NCBI RefSeq assembly: GCF_014529535.1
Contig: NW_023503584.1
Span: 1,030,190-1,094,189 of the forward strand
DNA: 64,000 bases
From: Bradysia coprophila
Lineage: Eukaryota; Arthropoda; Insecta; Diptera; Sciaridae
Reading direction: 5' to 3'
The notes beneath the pieces were generated by a model. It searched no databases, was not told the origin of the DNA, and saw nothing but the letters and a program-made list of their open reading frames with translations. Positions 58,352-64,000 of the stretch are shown piece by piece (position 1 is the first letter of the stretch; each line of letters starts with the position of its first letter). Made by a program: the position numbers and the translations under genes.

Positions 58352-59310
58352 CTAAAATGATGAGTCGATTTGTTTTCTTTTTTTTACATACTTAACAATT
58401 GAAACCACCGTCACAATTATCACAATAAGTGCAAGTATTCCCCAGTTAATGAAAACACATACCCAGGCTGCGGTTATATTGTCGCAGTTCGACTCTACGA
58501 TCATCACAGTAGACGTAATCAACCAAGCAATACGAATGATGGCAATGATGCCGAAAGAGTAGTTCACGTAGGCTACATGCTCCGGTTTGATTTTGATGAA
58601 ATTACGGAAAAAATCTGGAATTTGCTGTACAGGATAGAAATTATTTTAGTATCATTTTCTTGGTATATGTTGTCTTTTAACAACGGTCTTCACTTCAAGC
58701 ATGAGTGGTACTCTCAATATGGGACTGAAACTTGACAGTGTGTCACACAACTGTAAAACACTGTAAAATCCACTTTATACAAAAAAGTAAACATTTGAAC
58801 GGAAATAAGCTATTATTTTTACAAAGCTGACCACAATGTGAAAAACTTCATAAAAGAGTCAATTTGCGAAAACTTCGACCAAGCTTCAATCAAGCCATTT
58901 TATGAAAATGGGGCGATGTGTTAATTAGATCTTTCCATTTTCAATTTTAAGCGCAATTTACGCGGTTTTTACTTATTTGAAGCATACGGTGCTAAATCAA
59001 CACCTAGCAGGGATTTTTCAGATTTTTAAAATATTTGTTTGTCAACTGCATTTTGTCAATTATACACAAAAAATTTAATAATATTTACCATCAACAGTGC
59101 GAGAACTGATCCGATAATCATGACTACCAAAGCGACAATAAAACAATGCTGAAACATAGGAATACCCAGTCCTATCGAAACAATATTCGCGATCGATGTT
59201 GCAACGAAAATAATCACACGAACCACGAACTCTCCCCTCTCGTTTCTTTGATTTTTAACATCATCGTCATCTTTGTTAGTAGCACTTTCTGTACTCGATT
59301 CCTGATCCAT
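58352..59310 (-). CDS. Small four-helix membrane protein
   Basis: Two exons: 59310-59089 (74 codons) and 58624-58352 (91 codons with stop), both in phase 0, giving 164 residues. A polar acidic N-terminus (MDQESSTESATNKDDDDVKN) is followed by helix 1 (VVRVIIFVATSIANIVSIGL), helix 2 (CFIVALVVMIIGSVLALLM), a loop with QIPDFFRNFIKIKPEHVAYV, helix 3 (GIIAIIRIAWLITSTVMIVE), a short loop with one Cys (SNCDNITAAW), helix 4 (CVFINWGILALIVIIVTVVS), and a basic tail (KYVKKRKQIDSSF). The layout recalls small insect tetraspan or MARVEL-like proteins, but no family motif is visible. The ATG at 59310 is preferred over an upstream non-ATG extension. Confidence 0.75.
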
Positions 59311-60430
59311 TGATGTCTTTCCAGTATTGATGCAGATATACGTTACAAAAGACAACTTTCGCTGCCTTGAATTTATTGACTTTTGAGCCGTTGATTAATG
59401 ATTAATGATGAATACAGGATATGACCCGTGACCCGTTGCCTTCACATAAGATTCTAATAGCAAACTAGTTCCGTGTTCGGTGTACGATTACAACACTTTT
59501 AAATTACATTTTCCATCTATTTGCTCTCCCAACTTGTCTGTTAACTTATTTTTCCAACACTAACTAGTTATAACAATTTAAATCAATGTCTTTCCTCCAC
59601 AAACATCGTGTTAACTTTGACATTGTGACGTTGCAGTAGATAAAATCGATAACAGAAAACTTTATCAGCTCTGTGAACTTAATGTACACCTCCCTCACAC
59701 ACTGATATGTTGTTAGTCACTCAGTGTATTAGAGACGGATGATAGTGACTCCGCTTATACCCACAGGCAGGCGCTGTGTGACTCACCACACTATATTCGC
59801 AGGTCCTAAAAATGAGTCACTATTTTCACTTTTACTTACTCTCGTCTATTTCTACTAAAACGACACTTAAGATATCTTAAAATATATAAATCAGAACCGA
59901 TCTAGAGATGAGTGGACATAATTTCATTGTTCCCTGCCCAAGACATCAAGGGAAAAAAAATTGGAAATTTCATTTTTTTAGTTGTATGTACACAGAACGC
60001 AGTTGGATTTATCAGTCATCAGAGAAAATAAAATTTCCCAACTTTTTTCCGAGGTCAACACAACGTTTTTCACAACAAAGAGTCCAGAAGTTTCAGCTCA
60101 GGTGAGAAAGTGTTTATTTTTACTGAGTGTAAATGCAACCCTGATAGTATCACGAATTGATAAAATGGAACGTTGTTAATGACTAGCGACTTAGTTCGTT
60201 CTTATTTATTAATGCCTGTTCATGGCTCTTTACATATTTGCGATTATACGACCATGAACTGGCCTTAAGCGTAAATTCATTGCAATGAATGTGTAATATA
60301 CAGAAAATGTTACTTTACGCAGGCATGCAGTGACTAAAGATCAGGCTTCAACAATTTTCTTCAACTTCAATATCCCTCCGTCCTACATCTAATCTTCGAT
60401 CTGAGACTGATATAATTTTGCTTCCTAAGT
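59311..60430. other. Intergenic, no gene seen
   Basis: Upstream of the minus-strand membrane protein gene. Short open frames (59908-60179) lack features; no clear repeat ends. Confidence 0.45.
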
Positions 60431-61072
60431 TAGGGTTCCCATTCGTCCTCTTTTTAGAGGACATGTCCTCTTTTTTCGTTCCGTTCTTCTTTTTTACAAA
60501 AATTCTACTTCTTTTTCTACTTCTTCTTTTTTACGTAAATTTGATGTAGCTCATACCTGAAGAACGAAAAATGTTAGCTGCGCGGCATTAATTAATAATC
60601 AATCTTCTATGTCACAGAATCTCTGAAAGATAATACATCTAGCACTTCATCTCAAATAAAATTTCGCTCGCTCCGCTCGCATTTTTCTATTCATTAAAAT
60701 AAAAGTTACTATTTTTACAAGAAAGAAAAAAGTGTAGCGTTGTGTGAGATACCAAAGATCACGCAAGGATAAGGTAAAACGAAGTCTGTATTCTGGTAAT
60801 ATGGAGTGGATGTTATCACTTAGAAGTAATACAAAAGAATATCACGACGATTTAACCGCATATTGCACAGAGCATTTTTGGATTTTTTGTTTTCAGCATG
60901 AACTGTGGTGTAAATTACACAATAGTTGCACAAAGTGCATGTACAGTCTCTGTAATTCCGCGTCAGAAATTCACTATTCGTCCTCTTTTTCGAATGTCAA
61001 GGCGTCCTCTTTTTGTCCTCTTTTTTCACGCCGAAATGTCCTCTTTTTCAAAATTGAAAAATGGGAGCCCTA
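60431..61072. mobile_element. hAT-like non-autonomous element, TAGGGTTCCCATT ends
   Basis: Left end TAGGGTTCCCATT; right end AATGGGAGCCCTA, matching in inverted orientation at 12 of 13 bases. CCTAAGT flanks it exactly on both sides (60424-60430 and 61073-61079). It is rich in GTCCTCTTTTT words near both ends. An open frame (60744-61103) shows no transposase motif. Its ends resemble the TAGGGATGGG ends of the element inside the F-box gene. Confidence 0.8.
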
Positions 61073-61807
61073 CCTAAGTGCAATAAGATTCCGTGAATGT
61101 TAAAGCGAGGATTTCGTATGATGATGCTGAATGTAGCGAAATTGAAAATATTGAGTAGCGAAGCTACTTTTTTGAACCATAGGAACTTGTTCATGTAGTG
61201 TCCGGCTTTGAGTTTTTTTTTGCACGACGTCACACTTGCTGTTGCCAAATTCAAGGCTTTTATAGGATGGTTTCGCAGATCGCAATTTAAGGCAATTTCG
61301 CAGATCATTCATCCAAAGCAGGTACACATGTAATTATTCATGCAAAGCAAAGGAAATCAGAAAAAACTCAAAAATTGTCCTCATTTTCGGCCCTGAAGCA
61401 ACAAATAGTTATTTGGATCACAAGGGACGTCGTGCCATGTGGGCCTGATTTGGACGATTGATCTGGGTTACTTTCGCTTGTAGACCTGGCCCTCAAATCA
61501 ATCGTCCAAAACAGGTGCACAAAAACTAAATTTTAAAACCCCCGAAACCCGTGCTTCCACCTACGTAATAAACACATACTAGGCGAGCACATTTTTGGTC
61601 AGTTCGGCCAGTTTCATGAACTGACAGCAGTACAATAGTTATTAAAGTTAAATGATATAAGTATTTGGCGTAGGCTGGCTGTCTATTTGTGTTTCGAAAT
61701 TTATACGACATAATTTTTAAAGTTCTGTCTATTCGCGAGAAATAGCGGAAAGTGAAAATTCAGAAGTTTTGGATTTGAGTAGTGAGAACTCGGAGCAATC
61801 AAACGAT
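61073..61807. other. Region upstream of the F-box gene
   Basis: No gene is supported. Around 61430-61510 an imperfect inverted repeat occurs (TTGGACGATTGATCTG with CAATCGTCCAA). The promoter and 5' UTR of the F-box gene should lie near 61500-61800. Confidence 0.45.
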
Positions 61808-63707
61808 ATGATCGACAACATTCTACAATTGAACGACGATTGCCTGATGCGGATAATGGGACATTTGAAGCTGATTGATTTATGCGCAGTTGCAGAAACA
61901 TGTACACACCTTAAATGGGTTGCTGGTAGGGATGGGCGATATTGATATTGATAATCGATAATTATCGATTATCGATAATCGATTATCGATAAATTTTTCT
62001 ATCGAAAATTATCAAAAATAATATCGATAATCGATAATAATTGATATTTCGATAATTATCAAAATATCGATATCTCGATAATAATCAAAATATCGATATT
62101 TTGATAATTATCGAAAAATCGATATTTTGATAGCTACTATGAATATGAATATTTAGATAAACCAATACAAATGCATGCAGTTTTCAGCTGTAACTCTTCC
62201 ATCTTTCCATTAGGATGATGATAAATTAGACAGAGATCTCGAAAAGTTGCTTAGAACAGTTTTCAATTTCTTCACAGTAACATAACTTTATGATTATCAA
62301 TTATTTTCGGAAATATCAAAATTTGATAATTATTGAAATATCGATATTTTGATAATTATCGATATTTCGATAATTATCAAATTATCGATAATTCGATAAT
62401 TATCGATAATTATCAAATTATCGATAACGATTTGATATATCAATTATCGATAAATTGTTTTGATTGATATTATCGATAATATAAAAGGTCTCCCATCCCT
62501 AGTTGCTGGTGAAGCTTTCGCCTATCGGAAAAAAACGTATGGAATGCCACAGAATGGAATTAAGTTCAAAGACCATCGACGAATTCTGAAAACGTTCGGA
62601 AATTTTGTGACGACAGTTACATGCATCACGAACTTCAGCGACATCGGCCTGAATACAAGGCAGATGATTTCTGCTTTCAAATGGTTGGAAGTATATTGTG
62701 CTGAATCGCTCAAACATATCAATATTATTGGTATGGAGAAGATTGACTTGCCGCCATCAGCAATAAGACTAATGCCTAAGCTTCAAAGAATCGATTTTTC
62801 GATGCCGATTTCTGATCGAATGTTACGAAAAGCGCTCTGGAATTGCAACGAACTGGTGGAATTGAATTTGATGATGTACGAGGGGCCTTTCCATTTGCAG
62901 GATCATCGTTTCCCCCAATTGGAGAAACTGTCGAACCGTGTGCGCCTTAACCGTGACACAGATTTTAACAAGATCGAGACATTCTTTCGGCATCATACGA
63001 AACTGACAAGCCTCAGTACACAGTTTCTCATCAACTACCACGGTGATCGTGCCATTGATTTTGCATTTCTCAAACATTTGCCGGATTTGAAGAAGCTGAG
63101 TTTGATTTTGGTCGGTGAGCCGATCGTAGGCACAGAAGCTTTCGCCTATTTAAAAAATTTACAAGAATTCTCCGTCGATAGCAGCCGCGATAAGCGAACA
63201 GACGCGTTAATACTCGAAAATCTAGCGTCAGTCGACTCACTGGTAAAGCTGGTCCTGGAATTACCGGAAGTAGGTCACTTGGTTGCAGGCATCGGCCGAT
63301 TCAAAAAACTTTCGAAATTAGAAATTTCTTCAAACGGCGTATATCCGCACGGTACATTTGACAACGCAAACATTTCTAGCTTGTCTCAACTTCGTGACAG
63401 CACCTTAACCGAATTGGAGATTGGCTGTATCAAGTTACTGGAACCTGAATCCATTGTGAACGTCGTTCGTAACTTGAATAAATTGAAGATCTTGAAGCTG
63501 TACTGTGAAACGGAGTTGTCTGAGACAATCTGTCTTCGTCTGGCAAACGTTTGTTCGTCGCAGAGACGAAAGCTCATAATCATTCTCGAAAAGGAAGTTG
63601 TTGATGACATGAACTTCGACTTTGATTACATCGGAACGTTCAACAAAAACCACGGATCGTTTGTCGAAGTCAAAATTGATACTTGTCCATTAAAATTAAA
63701 TGATTAA
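61808..63707 (+). CDS. F-box/LRR protein interrupted by a MITE-derived intron
   Basis: Probable substrate receptor of an SCF ubiquitin ligase. Exon 1 (61808-61925) encodes MIDNILQLNDDCLMRIMGHL and LKLIDLCAVAETCTHLKW, a clear F-box with the usual L-D-D-C-L start. Exon 2 (62503-63707) encodes about 400 residues of degenerate intracellular-type LRRs (LPDLKKLSLILVGEP, FKKLSKLEISSNG, LTELEIGCIKLLEPE). Together they give 440 residues. The two parts are in the same frame once the 575-bp element at 61927-62501 is removed, either by splicing at 61926/62502 (which adds Val-Ala) or in the ancestral allele without the insertion. No upstream in-frame ATG is visible. Substrate unknown. Confidence 0.82.
61927..62501. 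mobile_element. hAT-like MITE inside F-box coding sequence, candidate new intron
   Basis: 575 bp with ends TAGGGATGGGCGATA and CTCCCATCCCTA (10 bp perfectly inverted). It is flanked by an exact 8-bp duplication GTTGCTGG (61919-61926 and 62502-62509). The interior is a dense array of self-complementary ATTATCGATAA-type words. The last G of the left duplication plus the element's first T make GTAGGG, a donor. The element's final CTA plus the first G of the right duplication make CCCTAG, an acceptor after a C/T-containing tract. Confidence 0.9.
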
Positions 63708-64000
63708 ATAAAATATGAAGCCTCGTACGGCTACTTGATTTAAAATTGTTTTGTCATGGTTCAGCCACGGCAGAGTAAAATGGACCAGGCAGTAGCGCTT
63801 CATTTTTGAAACGTCAAATAAGGGACCTAATACACCGTATGAAGTCAAATGAACACTGCCATAAATTGAATTAATTTCATTCACAAAATTTAAGGCTACT
63901 AGATAGTTCAGGTCCCTAATCAAATCAAGCGCCCCTGCCTGGTTTATTTTATTCTGCAGTGGTTCAGCCGTTCAATATGATTCTGTGATTTGTAGGTTCT
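63708..64000. other. Downstream of F-box gene, to window edge
   Basis: Short stretch with an ATTAAATAAAAT polyadenylation-type signal at the stop codon (63703 onward) and possible partial repeat sequence. No further gene seen before the window ends. Confidence 0.45.

Noticed and set aside
62460-62502. ATG at 62460 as the start of the LRR protein (MIDIIDNIKGLPS)
   Set aside because: The first residues come from the MITE end; the real N-terminus is the F-box exon at 61808, which joins in frame.

Overview
The window is nuclear DNA of an insect. It is AT-rich, its genes have many short exons with GT-AG introns, and miniature transposons are dense everywhere. Gene content and structure fit a fly (Diptera). 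A nematoceran such as a fungus gnat is my guess, but the sequence alone does not prove it. No bacterial operons, CRISPR arrays, rRNA or tRNA genes were seen. Gene order: 3275-11823 (+) membrane-anchored class 3 fatty aldehyde dehydrogenase with two mutually exclusive exons; 20839-19159 (-) p47/NSFL1C cofactor of p97/VCP; 22411-23018 (+) LYRM7, a complex III assembly factor; 24100-23771 (-) single-exon L-rhamnose mutarotase; 27141-28331 (+) secreted-type leucine-rich-repeat (LRR) protein with a broken N-terminus; 36969-32212 (-) large acidic secretory precursor with dibasic sites and a Cys-rich C-terminus; 53016-55432 (+) chymotrypsin-fold serine protease fused to an LRR domain; 59310-58352 (-) four-helix membrane protein; 61808-63707 (+) F-box/LRR protein split by a transposon. 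Most exon joins were worked out by hand from splice sites and reading phase, so they are models without transcript support.

The rest is mainly mobile-element debris. It holds at least five copies of a TA-flanked MITE family (CAGTCGGCGACT ends), four copies of a 1.0-1.4 kb family with TAGCCCCGTACGA ends and internal 141-147 bp tandem units, several hAT-like MITEs, a TTAA-flanked piggyBac-like MITE, long foldback palindromes (notably 1.37 kb at 37761-39130), a non-LTR retrotransposon tail nested in a MITE, and a young 1.1 kb LTR mini-retrotransposon at 55539-56644 with nearly identical LTRs. The stretch from 37 to 53 kb has no gene I can support.

The most interesting observations are as follows. 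(1) A 575-bp hAT-like MITE sits inside the F-box gene. Its ends together with the 8-bp target duplication create GT and AG splice sites in phase, so the transposon may have become an intron. (2) A serine protease is fused in one exon to an LRR domain whose N-cap resembles that of the separate LRR gene at 27 kb. (3) The ALDH gene carries two equal-length, phase-matched alternative exons that change the C-terminal part of the enzyme next to the active-site channel. (4) Both LRR-type genes show reading-frame breaks in their N-terminal parts only.
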